64,000 nt of DNA, from NCBI RefSeq assembly GCF_040100845.1, contig NZ_JAZHSH010000001.1, positions 2,216,501 to 2,280,500 of the forward strand. The letters are read 5' to 3'. Shown piece by piece: positions 36,857-45,867 of this stretch. A program made the position numbers and the translations under genes. The DNA is from Chengkuizengella sp. SCS-71B. GTDB lineage: Bacteria; Bacillota; Bacilli; Paenibacillales; KCTC-33759. The stretch's first letter is position 1. Every line of letters starts with the position of its first letter. The notes under the pieces were generated by a model that was not told where the DNA came from, searched no databases, and saw only the letters and a program-made list of their open reading frames with translations.

Positions 36857-37279
36857 ATGAATATTGAACTCAAATCAATCGAAAAAGAAAAGAAATTTAT
36901 GTTAGATCAAATACTAATTTTCGATGAGCACATCATGAAAGGGACTATCATTCAATTCACACCACTTTCTGATAGTGAATCCATTTATAAATACCATGAT
37001 TATTTTAGAAATCACTTTTTTGATGACAAAGCTATATGTAAAAATGAAATTATTCAACTTTTTGATCGCTTTAATGGAAAATGGGTAATTAAAATTGCAG
37101 TTTTAAAAACAAATAGCTCAAATATACCATTTTGGCGATCAATGATTTCTAGTTATACAGAGGGTGATTTTGAAGAATACTTTGAATTAGCTCAAGGCGG
37201 GGCTACTCAAGTTTACAAATTTAATAATGATAGTTATCGGTATTACATGAAACCATTATTAAAGATTTATGGGTATTAA
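36857..37279 (+). CDS. short GNAT-like protein
   Basis: A 140-residue protein. The C-terminal half (FNGKWVIKIAVLKTNSSNIPFWRSMISSYTEGDFEEY) resembles the end of GNAT acetyltransferases, where an N-x-x-A-x-x-FW motif and Y-T-x-G-x-F/Y-x-E follow the acetyl-CoA loop. The acetyl-CoA loop itself is not seen, so it may be a shortened, inactive derivative. Two ATGs are adjacent; AAGGGTG favours 36857. Confidence 0.5.
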   Translation: MNIELKSIEKEKKFMLDQILIFDEHIMKGTIIQFTPLSDSESIYKYHDYFRNHFFDDKAICKNEIIQLFDRFNGKWVIKIAVLKTNSSNIPFWRSMISSYTEGDFEEYFELAQGGATQVYKFNNDSYRYYMKPLLKIYGY

Positions 37280-37347
37280 TTTTAATATTTAGCATTATCT
37301 ATTAAATGTTATAATATGACAATAGTTTAAGTTAAGGGATTGATGAT

Positions 37348-37809
37348 ATGAGTGAAAAAGACAATTTATATACGTTAGAGGAATTCCATAAGAAATGCGC
37401 TGTTCGTTTATTTAATCAAGTATGGGATCTATTAGAAAAAGAATCCCGAACTACGATGGAAGATGATACTATGATACATGCTGCACATGCATCAAGATAT
37501 CATTGGGGAATTATCGGTAAAGAAGAGAATTTAGCAAGAGGGGAGTGGCAAATTTCAAGAGTTTATTCCGTATTAAAAAAGTCTGAAAGAGCGATCTACC
37601 ATGGTCAAAGATGTTTAGATATTTGCTTAGAAAATCAAATCGGAGATTGGGATCTTGTTTTTGCTTATGAAGCCATTGCTAGAGCATATAAAGTGAAAAA
37701 TGATATTGAAAATACTAAAAAATATCTAAAACTAGCCAATGAAGCTGGGGAAAATATAAAAGATCCAAAGGACAGAGAAGTATTGATTAAAGATTTAAAA
37801 ACTGTTTAA
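37348..37809 (+). CDS. conserved hypothetical protein, TPR-like helical
   Basis: A 153-residue soluble, probably all-helical protein. Residues 65-140 (GEWQISRVYSVLKKSERAIYHGQRCLDICLEN... FAYEAIARAYKVKNDIENTKKYLKLANEAGE) look like two TPR-type hairpins. I recognise no specific family or function. ATG 37348 follows AAGGGATTG. It is 70 bp after the GNAT-like gene. Confidence 0.6.
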   Translation: MSEKDNLYTLEEFHKKCAVRLFNQVWDLLEKESRTTMEDDTMIHAAHASRYHWGIIGKEENLARGEWQISRVYSVLKKSERAIYHGQRCLDICLENQIGDWDLVFAYEAIARAYKVKNDIENTKKYLKLANEAGENIKDPKDREVLIKDLKTV

Positions 37810-37814
37810 GATTA

Positions 37815-37985
37815 TTTCAAATCGTAGGCGATGCGTATCGTAAATTAACCAAGCAATTACGAAAAAACTATAAACTCATTATTAACTAGAAAAAAGTATA
37901 CAGACTGTGTAGAGAGCTGGGAATTTTACGCCCTCAGCGTAGTGGCGGTCATGATAGCTTATTTAAGCAATACCAACTTAAGTCA
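37815..37985 (+). pseudogene. IS3-family transposase relic
   Basis: The frame reads IVGDAYRKLTKQLRKNYKLIIN, a stop, KKVYRLCRELGILRPQR, which matches the HTH_21 region of IS3-family OrfB transposases. An in-frame TAG and the absence of the DDE catalytic region show decay. The following 37986-38217 contains no convincing continuation. Confidence 0.55.
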
Positions 37986-38218
37986 TAGTTGGCTCTTGGT
38001 AAGACAATCATGCCCGTGGAGGCTCCATGTCAAGCAAGTTCATCTTACAGCTATAAAGTGAAAGGTCAAAAAAGAAAAGAAATAATAAGAATCCGTTAGA
38101 AAAAAGAGATTATGTCCAAAATACGGGAGTTAAATTCGGGTTATGCGGAAATCAAACATTTTGATTTAGTTGCAATAAAATCAGAAGGTTACAACGTTAA
38201 GAATTTTAAAAGATAAAA

Positions 38219-38265
38219 AAAGCCTAGTTTCTCTATATTTAAACGAGAAATTAGGTTTTCGTTAT
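38219..38265 (+). terminator. terminator-like hairpin
   Basis: CCTAGTTTCTC pairs with GAGAAATTAGG around a loop of about 11 nt and is followed by TTTTCG. It has no obvious gene of its own and may belong to the decayed IS region. The remaining bases to 38457 hold nothing recognisable. Confidence 0.55.
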
Positions 38266-38457
38266 TCAAGAAAAGCGCTATATCGTTCAAGATTATATCT
38301 TATTAGTAAGTTCAAAGAAACTTTACCTTACATTCTTGAATTATTCACATGCTGAATCATTCATTGATTTCATAAATTAATATGTCAAATAGTTCATTGA
38401 GTTAACCAGTTATATTTCTGGCTGATTTCATTTTTGCATGGAAAGTGAGTAAAAATT

Positions 38458-39039
38458 CTATTTTATAATATTTATTTCTAAAGCTTCTATAAAAAGTCTT
38501 ATAATGGTTTCTTTATATTGATTACTCTCAAGTAAAGATGAAATTCGTTCATCATTAAATCTTTCTTTTAAAAAAAAAGACGTTAACATATTCGAAAAAA
38601 ATAATAAACTTAATGAGTCAGATTCAAAAGAAGATTTGATCTTTCCTTTTTGTTTCATGGTATCAAAATATTCCACTAATATTTCCCCATTCATATATTG
38701 ATTTGGAAGATCAATTTTTTCTCTATAGATGAATTTAATAATCTGTTGATTTTTGTTAAGCTCTCGATCAACGATCGTCAAAACCTTTCTTAAGTCTTGC
38801 TCTAATTGATATACAGCTTCATTCTCAAGGTAATGTGTGATGAGTGGTAGAGGCGTCGTAATCATGGTATTGATACGTTCCAAAATATTTTCTTTCTTGC
38901 CAAAATGTCGATAAACGGTGAGTTCTTTCGTCCCCGCTTTTTCTGCGATTTCTTTTATCGTTGTTGCTTTATATCCATTCTCTGAAAATAATTCAAGAGA
39001 AGCATTGATTATTTTTTCTTTAGTAGATAATTTCTCCAA
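38458..39039 (-). CDS. TetR/AcrR family transcriptional regulator
   Basis: A 193-residue TetR-type repressor. The N-terminal HTH reads TKEKIINASLELFSENGYKATTIKEIAEKAGTKELTVYRHFGKKENIL; the C-terminal ligand domain is diverged. It starts at TTG 39039 with AAGGAGTGAG eight bases upstream. No neighbour within 750 bp identifies its target. Confidence 0.93.
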   Translation of the reverse strand: MEKLSTKEKIINASLELFSENGYKATTIKEIAEKAGTKELTVYRHFGKKENILERINTMITTPLPLITHYLENEAVYQLEQDLRKVLTIVDRELNKNQQIIKFIYREKIDLPNQYMNGEILVEYFDTMKQKGKIKSSFESDSLSLLFFSNMLTSFFLKERFNDERISSLLESNQYKETIIRLFIEALEINIIK

Positions 39040-39747
39040 ATTCTCTCACTCCTTATTGTCTTTCCAGTTATTTTTACAATGTCATTCACACTACTTATTG
39101 TTCTTAATATTTTAACATTAATGGATTTTATTAGTATATCGAGAAATTATTCCCGTATTTACAACGTCTAAAACTTTATATGTTTAACATTCATTTTAGA
39201 CCATGGTTTAGACGAAAACAAGAAGTAATTGATAGAAAAATTAAGACATTAAGAATAAGGTGATCTCATAGAAACCTCTGCGAAAAACTACTATAATAAT
39301 AGGTTCATCATTATCTTTTACATTTGATCAAAGCAATTATTTGAATAAAACCCGTACGCCAACCTACCTACTAACTATGAATAGTAATATGCGAATAAAA
39401 AGAACTATCAATTTCTAAATTAGTATTATATAATAGATATTAATATCTATCATTTTATTGAAGTTTTATAATGAAAACTGAAGGGGTTGATGCTTAACGC
39501 GTATAAAAAAATGATAGAAATAGATTTTCAAAAAAGAAAGGAGGAATTGAACTCTTCTCATTAACAATTAATTTTTATATTAATCGAATTAAATAAATAT
39601 TAATGCTAGATAATTATCATTAAATAAAACTAATTCGAACTTATCAAGTCTTACAAAATTATGGTGATCAAATCTAATAATAATGATAGATATATATATC
39701 TCTAAATACATGTAATATAAAATACTTAAGTTTAGTTAACCGCATAT
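39040..39747. other. gene-poor AT-rich stretch
   Basis: About 700 bp without a convincing gene. It holds a perfect 18-bp AT palindrome near 39432-39449 and a 24-codon ORF at 39490-39564 (MLNAYKKMIEIDFQKRKEEL..) behind AAGGGG. The ORF might be a leader peptide or chance. Confidence 0.4.
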
Positions 39748-39761
39748 TGTTAGCGCTTTCA
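39748..39761 (+). promoter_or_regulatory. cre site (CcpA catabolite control)
   Basis: TGTTAGCGCTTTCA matches the cre consensus TGWNANCGNTNWCA at every defined position. It is 46 bp before the start of the large secreted protein gene, a position that usually gives carbon catabolite repression. Confidence 0.65.
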
Positions 39762-39806
39762 TTATTTATTATCTCTAATCGTATACTTAAAGGGAGGACA
39801 TATTAA

Positions 39807-42800
39807 ATGAATATACAGAAAAAGGGTTTATCACTATTTGGTTTGTTATTAGTGTTTACATTGGTGTTTACTTTGTTACTTTCAGTTGATGGTTTGAATG
39901 TAAACGCTGAAGAACCAGGAGTGTATCTTTACGAACATATGAAGGGGGTTTACCTCTATGAACATACAAATTATGGTGGGCAAGTGCTTAGATTTGGTCC
40001 AGGGAGCTACAATCTAGATGAAGGATTTGGGTTTGATGATAAGTTAAGTTCGTTAAGAATCGTTGGTAATTATGTAGTGGTACTTTATCAAGATGATTGG
40101 TCAGATAATACAGAACCTTTTTATGACGATGATCCTGATTTATCTGATAATTATGTTGGTAATGATAAAGTTTCTACGATAAGAGTTTTTGAACTTCCTG
40201 CTGATGGAGAGGGGGTTTACCTCTATGAACATACAAATTATGGTGGGCAAGTGCTTAGATTTGGTCCAGGGAGATACAATTTAGATGAAGAATTTGGGTT
40301 TGATGATAAGTTAAGTTCGTTAAGAATTGTTGGTAATTATAATGTTACTCTTTATCAAGACGATTGGTCAGATACGGATGAAAGATTTTATACTGATGAT
40401 GCTAATTTGAAAAATAATAGGGTTGGTAATGATAAGGTTTCTACGATAACGGTTATAGAAGACAAGCGTGATTGGATGGAACAAGTATCTGACAATAATC
40501 CGTCATTTGAAGAGTTAAAGTTAATGGAAGTTTTATTGCCTGGTACCCATGATTCAGGGACAGCTACATTCGATGATGGTGAAGAATGGCATTTAGCTAC
40601 AGATGTGAGTGATTATGATTTATCAGACTATGATGACTCTAATAGAAGACTGGTTGAAATGTTTGGAGAAAATGAAGTCGCAAACCTGGGACAAGCACAA
40701 GAATTAACCATTAAAGAGCAACTTTATGAGGGAGCTCGCTACGTTGATTTACGTGTAGGTCCTTTTATGTGGTGGGATCCAAATTGCCATGTAGTTGAAG
40801 ATGATACTCCAGTAGACATTGAAACTCCAGTAGATGTTGAATGTGATCCAATTTTCAAACAGGATCCAACAGATTTACGTACCATGCATGGACTATATGG
40901 TGAAAAGGTAGACGATATATTAAATGGAGTGGAACATTTTGTAACACAAAATCCGAAAGAAATTATTATATTGGATTTTCAGCATTTTCATGAGATGACA
41001 GAAACCAGCTATGACCATCTTGTTGACCAACTTGAAAATAAATTTTCAAATCAATTAATCTCGTTAGATGAACTTCAAACGAATACATTAGAACAATTAT
41101 GGTCTGAAGGTAAAAATGTCGTGGTTTTATTTGGAAAGGATAATCATGCAAACAAAATTAATCCGAGAGTGGCTATTTCTCAATATATTGATAATGAGAA
41201 GATCTTGTCAAGGATAAGTAGTATGGATAGTAAATGGCATGATACAGATGAACCCTCTGTTTTAAGAGAGGAGATGTATAGAGATCTTGATAATGCAAGT
41301 AGTGAAAAACTTTATGTTTCTCAATTAATTCTTACTCCGCAACAGGAAAATTTACAAAACCCTATTGTAATGAATTTAAATTGTTTTTTGAATGGAAACG
41401 GGAGCTGTCCAAGTTTACATTATGATTTCGCGGTACCAGCGAACAATGTAGTGACAGAAGAAGTTAATAACGGATTTTTGAATGATCCACGTACAAACAT
41501 TATCATGTTAGACTATTTTAACGAAACGAACATAGTGGATGAAATTATTAAAGAGAATAAAAGAAATCTAAAACCAACGAATATTCAAACATCACTAACT
41601 GATAGTGGTCTTTTAATAAGTTGGGATAACCCTGATGTTCAAAGCTACTTTGGACCACTTTCTGATACTGATCATGGAGGTGATGGTTTACCCTATTATG
41701 TTGTCTATATTTATAAAGATGGGGAGTATATGGGGATTTCTGAAGTTTCAGGAGGTAGCACGTATACGGATATAAATTATAATGGGCAGCCTCATAATTA
41801 TCAATTGCGATTGTATATAAAGGCGAGCTGGGAGAACATTTTATATGACTCTGGTTTGATTGATGTAGTAGACATGGATGAGATTCTTAAGCTGACTAAT
41901 ATACAAACGGAACTTACTAATAATGGCCTTCAATTAAGCTGGAACAATCTCGAATCAGCGATTAAGCACTATTTTGGTGATGAACTTGCTTCTAATGATC
42001 ATGAAGACGGTTTTACACCCTATTATTTTATTGCTGCTTATAAAGATGGGGAGTATATGGGGATTTCTAAAGTTTCAGAAGGTACGTACACGGATATAAA
42101 TTATGATGGGCAGCCTAATAATTATCAATTGCAATTGAATGTAAAGGCGAACTGGGACAACGAGTTATATCAATCTGATTTGATTGATGTAGTAGACATG
42201 GATAAGATTCTTCAGCTGACTAATATACAAACGGAACTTACTGATAATGGCCTTCAATTAAGCTGGAACAATCTCGAATCAGCGATTAAGCACTATTTTG
42301 GTGATGAACTTGCTTCTAATGATCATGAAGACGGTTTTACACCCTATTATTTTATTGCTGCTTATAAAGATGGGGAGTATATGGGGATTTCTAAAGTTTC
42401 AGAAGGTACGTATACGGATATAAATTATGATGGGCAGCCTCATAATTATCAATTGCAATTGAATGTAAAGGCGAACTGGGACAACGAGTTATATCAATCT
42501 GATTTGATTGATGTAGTAGACATGGATGAGATTCTTAAGCTTACTAATATAAAAACGGAACTTACTGAAAGTGGCCTTCAATTAAGCTGGAACAACCTCG
42601 AATCATCGATTAAGCACTATTTTGGTGATGAACTTGCTTCTAATGATCATGAAGACGGTTTTACACCCTATTATTTTATTGCTGCTTATAAAGATGGGGA
42701 GTATATGGGGATTTCTAAAGTTTCAGAAGGTACGTACACGGATATAAATTATGATGGGCAGCCTCATAATTATCAATTGCAATTGAATGTAAAGGCGAAC

Positions 42801-43184
42801 TGGGACAACGAGTTATATCAATCTGATTTGATTGATGTAGTAGACATGGATGAGATTCTTAAGCTTACTAATATAAAAACGGAACTTACTGAAAGTGGCC
42901 TTCAATTAAGCTGGAACAACCTCGAATCATCGATTAAGCACTATTTTGGTGATGAACTTGCTTCTAATGATCATGAAGACGGTTTTACACCCTATTATTT
43001 TATTGCTGCTTATAAAGATGGGAAGTATATGGGGATTTCTAAAGTTTCAGAAGGTACGTACACGGATATAAATTATGATGGGCAGCCTCATAATTATCAA
43101 TTGCAATTGAATGTAAAGGCGAACTGGGACAACGAGTTATATCAATCTAAGTTAATTGATGTCCTTACCCCTATCCAAAAATAA
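39807..43184 (+). CDS. secreted beta/gamma-crystallin, PI-PLC X-domain and FN3-like repeat protein
   Basis: A 1125-residue exported protein. A signal peptide ends near residue 34 (VNA-EE). Two beta/gamma-crystallin-like domains, about residues 38-130 and 135-225, each open with GVYLYEHTNYGGQVLRFGPG. Next is a PI-PLC X-like domain (about 230-585) with the two catalytic-type histidines H248 in LPGTHDSGT and H361 in MHGLYG; the spacing is longer than in Bacillus PI-PLC because of an insert. Five FN3-like repeats of about 108 residues fill 589-1125, four of them almost identical. It probably cleaves inositol phospholipids or a related phosphodiester outside the cell, with the crystallin and FN3 parts for binding. 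ATG 39807 follows AGGGAGGA. Confidence 0.87.
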   Translation: MNIQKKGLSLFGLLLVFTLVFTLLLSVDGLNVNAEEPGVYLYEHMKGVYLYEHTNYGGQVLRFGPGSYNLDEGFGFDDKLSSLRIVGNYVVVLYQDDWSDNTEPFYDDDPDLSDNYVGNDKVSTIRVFELPADGEGVYLYEHTNYGGQVLRFGPGRYNLDEEFGFDDKLSSLRIVGNYNVTLYQDDWSDTDERFYTDDANLKNNRVGNDKVSTITVIEDKRDWMEQVSDNNPSFEELKLMEVLLPGTHDSGTATFDDGEEWHLATDVSDYDLSDYDDSNRRLVEMFGENEVANLGQAQELTIKEQLYEGARYVDLRVGPFMWWDPNCHVVEDDTPVDIETPVDVECDPIFKQDPTDLRTMHGLYGEKVDDILNGVEHFVTQNPKEIIILDFQHFHEMTETSYDHLVDQLENKFSNQLISLDELQTNTLEQLWSEGKNVVVLFGKDNHANKINPRVAISQYIDNEKILSRISSMDSKWHDTDEPSVLREEMYRDLDNASSEKLYVSQLILTPQQENLQNPIVMNLNCFLNGNGSCPSLHYDFAVPANNVVTEEVNNGFLNDPRTNIIMLDYFNETNIVDEIIKENKRNLKPTNIQTSLTDSGLLISWDNPDVQSYFGPLSDTDHGGDGLPYYVVYIYKDGEYMGISEVSGGSTYTDINYNGQPHNYQLRLYIKASWENILYDSGLIDVVDMDEILKLTNIQTELTNNGLQLSWNNLESAIKHYFGDELASNDHEDGFTPYYFIAAYKDGEYMGISKVSEGTYTDINYDGQPNNYQLQLNVKANWDNELYQSDLIDVVDMDKILQLTNIQTELTDNGLQLSWNNLESAIKHYFGDELASNDHEDGFTPYYFIAAYKDGEYMGISKVSEGTYTDINYDGQPHNYQLQLNVKANWDNELYQSDLIDVVDMDEILKLTNIKTELTESGLQLSWNNLESSIKHYFGDELASNDHEDGFTPYYFIAAYKDGEYMGISKVSEGTYTDINYDGQPHNYQLQLNVKANWDNELYQSDLIDVVDMDEILKLTNIKTELTESGLQLSWNNLESSIKHYFGDELASNDHEDGFTPYYFIAAYKDGKYMGISKVSEGTYTDINYDGQPHNYQLQLNVKANWDNELYQSKLIDVLTPIQK
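41892..43173 (+). repeat. four near-identical 324-bp coding repeats
   Basis: Units start at 41892, 42216, 42540 and 42864 with an exact period of 324 bp (108 codons) and only scattered base differences. A more diverged fifth unit precedes them (about 41571-41891). The last unit diverges only in its final 12 codons. Confidence 0.95.
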
Positions 43185-43293
43185 ATGTCAATGATCTAAT
43201 TATTTATTAGTATATTCGATAAAAGTATTTGAACTTACAGCTTGAGATTAAGAGTTTATCTTACTATATCTCTATATCTTTTGCGTTAAGACG

Positions 43294-43320
43294 CCCACCT
43301 CTATAGGTGGGATCTTTTAA
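43294..43320 (+). terminator. terminator after the PI-PLC-like gene
   Basis: A stem CCCACCT / AGGTGGG with a 4-nt loop is followed by ATCTTTT. Confidence 0.75.
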
Positions 43321-43360
43321 TCAGGTAGCTTCTTTTCTTCAAATGGGAGTAAGGACATAA

Positions 43361-43522
43361 TTGATTCTTCGACTTGTGCCTATAAGTGTCCCGTTTCGTA
43401 TAAATTTCACTCCAATATTGTCTGTTGAATCCGTTCAAGTAAGAGTAATTCTAGTGCTTGAAAATACAGATGCAGTTAAATTAGTAGGATCAGAAGGATT
43501 CACGGAATATATACGTTATTAA
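43361..43522 (+). CDS. possible small ORF or gene remnant
   Basis: A 53-codon frame from TTG 43361 (GGGAGTAAGG upstream) encodes ILRLVPISVPFRINFTPIL...VRVILVLENTDAVKLVG. It looks like one or two beta strands of a larger beta-sandwich protein and runs 23 bp into the 3' end of the convergent gene. It could be the tail of a lost gene. Function unknown. Confidence 0.3.
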   Translation: MILRLVPISVPFRINFTPILSVESVQVRVILVLENTDAVKLVGSEGFTEYIRY

Positions 43523-44468
43523 TGTAATAATTACCATCTGCTGTGTTGGTAAGGCTTCCATTCGCTGTTTCATTAGAAGGAACCCAAGGGTTTGAGCTTG
43601 TTCGGTTTACTTCCGCAAATTCTGCTTTAATGTTAGGGTTGTTTCCACCGTAACCAACATTATCTAAAATAATTACGTTTACTCCTTTCACATCTATAAA
43701 AGTGTCTGCATAATTGTGGCCTGAAATTCCTGAACCCAAAAAAGTATTGTTCGAAACTAATGTGCCTGAAGTTCCTTCTTTTATATCAATCAATTCAGCA
43801 GTTACATTTGGTCCAATAATATTATTTTTTATTATGGTATTATCTACGTTTCTATCATAACCTGAGTTTCCTTTATTCACTTTCCAAACAGAGCGATCTG
43901 AGCCAACATAAATTCCTTCGCCGTACCCCATATCTTTGGGATCACCAGTTGCACCAGTATGTTCAACAATACTGTTTTCTATAGTAACGTTAGAACTGCC
44001 ATCCCTTACATGAATTCCCTCTTGACCAACATAAGAAACAGTTACCCTATTAATATGAGTATTATTAGAGTTATCGAGTACAATTCCTTTTTGTCCATAA
44101 GTGATTTTGAGATCTTTAATAACCCAATAATCGCCAGTAATATAGAAGGTATATCCTCCAGTTGATAAATTTCCACCCTTTAACACTGCAGGTTTAGAAG
44201 GATCTTGACTTGTAATGGTGATCGGATTGGATGAGGTTCCATTTGCGTTAGAATAGTATCTATTGTTTGGTAATTCATAAGTTCCTGGTGCAATCATAAT
44301 ATTGTGACCTGGCTGGGCATTTAACATCGCAGACTGTATTTCCGCAGTCGTTTTTACATATATATTAACTGCTGCATACGTTTTTGGAATGGAATGTTGT
44401 AAGCCGTAAGTAGATAAAACAAAGATAATGGAAAAAATGAAAATCAACTTCCTTTTCAAACTAACCAT
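43500..44468 (-). CDS. secreted right-handed parallel beta-helix repeat protein
   Basis: A 322-residue exported protein. An N-terminal signal peptide of about 32 residues (KRKLIFIFSIIFVLSTYG..) precedes VNIYVKTTAEIQSAMLNAQPGHNIMIAPGTYE, the usual opening of pectate-lyase/chondroitinase-B-like beta-helices. The rungs continue with WVIKDLKITYGQKGIVLDNSNNTHI, GIHVRDGSSNVTIENSIV and NTIIKNNIIGPN. It is likely a polysaccharide lyase or polysaccharide-binding protein; no catalytic residues could be assigned with confidence. ATG 44468 has AAAGGATTT upstream. Confidence 0.8.
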   Translation of the reverse strand: MVSLKRKLIFIFSIIFVLSTYGLQHSIPKTYAAVNIYVKTTAEIQSAMLNAQPGHNIMIAPGTYELPNNRYYSNANGTSSNPITITSQDPSKPAVLKGGNLSTGGYTFYITGDYWVIKDLKITYGQKGIVLDNSNNTHINRVTVSYVGQEGIHVRDGSSNVTIENSIVEHTGATGDPKDMGYGEGIYVGSDRSVWKVNKGNSGYDRNVDNTIIKNNIIGPNVTAELIDIKEGTSGTLVSNNTFLGSGISGHNYADTFIDVKGVNVIILDNVGYGGNNPNIKAEFAEVNRTSSNPWVPSNETANGSLTNTADGNYYINNVYIP

Positions 44469-44551
44469 AAAATCAAATCCTTTCTACTTTTTGTAATCGT
44501 TATCATAATTTGATTATATTTAATAATATGTTCAAATAGTATGGTTTTTTT

Positions 44552-44890
44552 GTTCTGGTGTAAAAAGTTCATAGAAGGGGCTCATACTGATATAATGGTT
44601 CTAAAAAGGTTATCGATATAGAAACCAGAAACTTATTTAAATGGAAGCATTACCAATCTGAAATCATTCTTCTTAACGTCCGATGGTACCTTCGTTACAG
44701 GTTTGAGTTTACGAGATTTTAGTGGAAATAATGAAGGAACGTGGTCTGTCTGTTTCTCACCCTCAACTGATGGAGTCTGTCCAAAATGAGAAAGAATTCA
44801 TACATAAATTGTTCGGACTATCCTCTTAATCCATAAACTAGAAGGGAATAGGCATTCTATTTTTCTCGCAGACTATTTTTGCACCAGAAC
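44552..44890. mobile_element. IS6-family element relic, internally deleted, both ends present
   Basis: The left end GTTCTGGTGTAAAAAGT (44552-44568) and the right end ACTATTTTTGCACCAGAAC (44872-44890) are inverted copies of an IS6/IS240-type terminal repeat. Between them only about 300 bp remain, while complete elements are about 800 bp. Inside, the frame WKHYQSEIILLNVRWYLRY, then a shifted EILVEIMKERGLSVSH, is the N-terminal part of an IS6 transposase. No clear target duplication is visible. Confidence 0.7.
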
Positions 44891-44945
44891 CGGTTAAAAG
44901 CCATGCGCTTTTTTAATAATTAATCTTTCGATTAAGCTATTTACT

Positions 44946-45464
44946 TTAGAAATCATCAATTCTTTTAATCATGAAAGAAGCACTTATAGAACAACCAATA
45001 TTGTTTAAATTTCTAACTGGTAGTGTCACTATCGAATTACTAGTTGATGAAACTCTCAATTGTATGCGAATAGGAGCTTTCACTTTTACTAAATGCTGTC
45101 CACTTAGCTGACTGAAGTTTCCTGGCATCACATCACGTGTATTTATTGAGCCTGAAAAAAGTCTATTTTGTGCTGTAGTAAGATACGTCAATACGGGAAT
45201 GGGAGAATCACTAACGAGAGTAATGATCCATTTCGTAAGGTATACTCCTGATAACTGTAATAAAAAGGTATTTTGATTTTCAGGATCGGGGAAAATAATA
45301 TTTTTACAATTTTGAGGTTGTGTGGTAAACCGAACTATATTTTCAGTGAAAGATGGATTAAAAGGATCCTCATTGTCGGGAGAAGTAAGTGTTTGTTTAG
45401 TTTCAGAAACAGTATAACAATAGGCATCGATAAATGGACATCTCTTTTTACTTTTTCTATCCAT
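44946..45464 (-). CDS. hypothetical beta-rich protein, possibly spore-surface
   Basis: A 172-residue protein of no family I recognise. After a short basic N-terminus with cysteines (KKRCPFIDAYCYTVSE) it is rich in S, T, N and alternating hydrophobic residues (FLLQLSGVYLTKWIITLV, LVKVKAPIRIQLRVSSTSNSIVTLPV), suggesting a beta sandwich. It has no signal peptide, like many exosporium or coat proteins, but that role is only an inference. Two ATGs occur; GAAAGGAAG is best spaced from 45464. Confidence 0.6.
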   Translation of the reverse strand: MDRKSKKRCPFIDAYCYTVSETKQTLTSPDNEDPFNPSFTENIVRFTTQPQNCKNIIFPDPENQNTFLLQLSGVYLTKWIITLVSDSPIPVLTYLTTAQNRLFSGSINTRDVMPGNFSQLSGQHLVKVKAPIRIQLRVSSTSNSIVTLPVRNLNNIGCSISASFMIKRIDDF

Positions 45465-45612
45465 ATACATCTTCCTTTCATGATTGTTTTGAGTAATATA
45501 AGTATATACTTGTAAAAATATTTTGGATAGGGTTAACAGACTACGAACAAGAAAAATAGATTGGTATCCACATAATAACGAAAGGAGGTAGACCGTTTAA
45601 TGATTTATTGAT

Positions 45613-45696
45613 GGAACGCCGTATGCGATGAAAGTTGCTTGTACGGTGTGGAGTGGGGGAAAAGGCGGAGGTTACTTCAAAGTCTTACCTATCACT
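45613..45696 (+). ncRNA. group II intron 3' remnant (domains V and VI)
   Basis: GAACGCCGTATGCGATGAAAG and GTTGCTTGTACGGTGTGG form the conserved domain V hairpin of bacterial group II introns, with the GAAA loop (about 45630-45633). GGAGTGGGGGAAAAGGCGGAG then TTACTTCAAAGTC and CTTACCTATCAC fit the linker, domain VI and the 3' end. No intron-encoded reverse transcriptase or domains I-IV remain upstream (45471-45612). It is a dead 3' fragment. Confidence 0.65.
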
Positions 45697-45766
45697 AACA
45701 TGAAACCCAGCAGAAATTCTTTGAAGAAATCTTCTAACCACTAAATCTAGATCAAAAACAATAAGC

Positions 45767-45832
45767 AAAAAAAACCCCTTTAAGTAAATGGTAAAGCTGT
45801 CCACTTCTCTCTCTCCTTCCTAAAGGGGGATG
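45767..45832 (-). terminator. terminator for the 45868-46332 gene
   Basis: On the minus strand TCCCCCTTTA pairs with TAAAGGGG across about 40 nt and is followed by a run of eight T. Confidence 0.6.
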
Positions 45833-45867
45833 TCTTCATTTCTTCTATCCAATTTGTTATAAATTCT

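Noticed and set aside
39420-39680. AT palindromes and tandem-looking ATAGATAT tracts
   Set aside because: They are short and of low complexity, expected in such AT-rich DNA. No origin boxes or CRISPR-like spacing was found.
44480-44520. A Fur-box-like sequence (TGATAACGATTA on the minus strand) before the beta-helix gene
   Set aside because: It has at least three mismatches to the 7-1-7 Fur consensus in AT-rich DNA, and the gene shows no link to iron.
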